A DNA stretch of 64,000 nucleotides from Clostridium sp. E02 (GTDB lineage Bacteria; Bacillota; Clostridia; Lachnospirales; Lachnospiraceae). The notes beneath the pieces were generated by a model. The model did no database searches. It was not told where the DNA came from and was given only the letters and a program-made list of their open reading frames with translations. The DNA lies in NCBI RefSeq assembly GCF_003833015.1, contig NZ_RJLQ01000004.1:124001-188000 (forward strand), written 5' to 3'. Positions within the stretch are counted from its first letter, which is position 1, and the number at the start of each line of letters is the position of its first letter. Shown piece by piece: positions 63,114-64,000 of the stretch. The translations under genes were made by a program, and so were the position numbers.

Positions 63114-64000
63114 TTAAATGTTATGACTCCAATTGTCTAAAAAGTCTGTTGTTTGCCTCCAGCTTTCCAGACATGCCTGTTTCCATTCTTCCAAACTTAC
63201 ATTCCATCTCTTTAGATTGGCAATTGACTGATATGGTAAAGTAAGCATATGGCCTGCTTTTTCATAGGTACAATGCTTGTAAGGGTGTTGAAACTTTTTT
63301 TCGTCTAGTCTATGTACTGCTGTTTCACAATGAAGGAGAGAGGGCCATATTGAATCAGATTCTGAGGAAAAAAATAATATAGGGCCATTGATCTTTTCAA
63401 CGGCAATGCTGGCTTTATCCGTCTCTCCCCGTGTAATTAACTGCTGATACATCCACTGTATAAGGTCTTTCTGCCCCAGCATTTTTTTAATTATCATCTG
63501 AAATAGAATAGAATTAGAAAACTTTAGGAATGGAAGTTCCTTTCCACCATAAGTCCACGAGGAATGACGTGAAGTGATCTTATCTTTTAATCCTTCATAG
63601 ACATAACAACTGGGTGTGTTGGCGATTACACAGGTAATGTCAGGAAAGATTGAGGCAGCTGCAAGAACAAGTTCTCCACCTTTGGAACGTCCATAAATTC
63701 CAATCCGTTTTTCATCCACACTTTCCTGTTTCTTTAACCATTCAATGGCGTTTCCTATGATTTCTAGTGGGATCTGGCTCAGATTTGGTAAAGTACCATT
63801 CATTCCGAAATAACAGATTGCTAATGCACAATATCCGCGCTGAGCCAGGACCTCTGCAATAGCTTGTGCAATCTCTATTCTTCCGTCACTTCCACTTACA
63901 ACAATAACTGCAGGTCTTTTCTTGAGGAAATCTGAGGTAAAATAACGTGCAATAAGACCTTTTTGAACAATGGTTTCGCTTTTTATTGTTTCATCGCAGA
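63114..64000 (-). CDS. Acyl-CoA thioester hydrolase/BAAT C-terminal domain alpha/beta hydrolase (5' end outside window)
   Basis: The frame is open to the window edge (295 codons visible) and continues beyond it; the internal ATG at 63803 is not the start. The visible part is an alpha/beta hydrolase of the BAAT C-terminal type, related to bile acid-CoA:amino acid transferase and acyl-CoA thioesterases. The nucleophile elbow is GIYGRSKGG (Ser), the acid lies in FFSSESDSIWPS, and the histidine is in YEKAGHML. Upstream residues PAVIVVSGSDG are the oxyanion-hole region. The true substrate in Firmicutes is unsettled. It is followed by the reductase gene on the same strand. Confidence 0.85.
   Translation of the reverse strand, partial: CDETIKSETIVQKGLIARYFTSDFLKKRPAVIVVSGSDGRIEIAQAIAEVLAQRGYCALAICYFGMNGTLPNLSQIPLEIIGNAIEWLKKQESVDEKRIGIYGRSKGGELVLAAASIFPDITCVIANTPSCYVYEGLKDKITSRHSSWTYGGKELPFLKFSNSILFQMIIKKMLGQKDLIQWMYQQLITRGETDKASIAVEKINGPILFFSSESDSIWPSLLHCETAVHRLDEKKFQHPYKHCTYEKAGHMLTLPYQSIANLKRWNVSLEEWKQACLESWRQTTDFLDNWSHNI

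Overview
This window looks like the chromosome of an anaerobic Lachnospiraceae-type Firmicute (Clostridium cluster XIVa, Lacrimispora-like). This placement is inferred from gene content and not from a marker gene. The supporting signs are AGGAGG ribosome sites, T-box leaders, a yybP-ykoY manganese riboswitch, an AspRS plus GatCAB route to Asn-tRNA, a citrate-fermentation cluster, and a Bacillus-like rhamnogalacturonan (pectin) locus. Base composition is moderate over the core and clearly more A+T-rich from about 56.2 to 62.3 kb.

Layout. 0-3.7 kb: end of hisF, ung, uppP, a DAHP synthase and a small unknown protein. 3.7-13.5 kb: a full citrate lyase set (citX, citD, citE, citF, citG, citC), then a PhoB-type response regulator and a divergent Cache-sensor hybrid kinase, then a CitMHS citrate transporter behind a long stem-loop leader. 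Together these import citrate, cleave it to acetate and oxaloacetate, and make and attach the lyase prosthetic group. No oxaloacetate decarboxylase is present here. 13.5-21.2 kb: beta-carbonic anhydrase, a membrane diguanylate cyclase, a lipoprotein FAD/FMN reductase, a tyrosine T-box separated from tyrS by an intact IS200-type element, and an HD-GYP protein.

21.4-35.7 kb is a rhamnogalacturonan utilisation locus: a YesU-like protein and a YesS-like membrane AraC regulator, then after a terminator two permeases and a binding lipoprotein, an exo-rhamnogalacturonan lyase (YetA/PcRGLX family), a PL11 lyase fused to a CE12-type esterase, a GH105 hydrolase and a polysaccharide deacetylase. The enzymes show no signal peptides, so oligosaccharides are probably imported and finished inside the cell. 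35.7-43 kb: mntP under a manganese riboswitch, and aspS2-gatC-gatA-gatB-aminotransferase under a T-box whose specifier can be read as AAC (Asn) or, one base earlier, GAA (Glu). 43-56.2 kb: LysR regulator, GNAT, isocitrate dehydrogenase, a CcdA-TlpA fusion, VanW-family protein, DJ-1/PfpI protein, DEAD-box helicase, small proteins, bacteriohemerythrin, and an rlu-ligA-metA operon.

56.2-62.3 kb is an accessory island: short tandem repeats, a chimeric gene joining the front of a homing-endonuclease-like protein to the tail of a serine resolvase, an HNH endonuclease, a TIR-domain protein with its own N-terminal region, a cysteine-rich unknown protein and an apparently N-terminally truncated GNAT. 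The HNH and TIR genes are the best candidates for an undescribed (probably defence) module, although a weak terminator-like hairpin between them argues against a simple operon. The window ends with an iron-sulfur-flavoprotein-like reductase and a BAAT-type hydrolase running off the edge.
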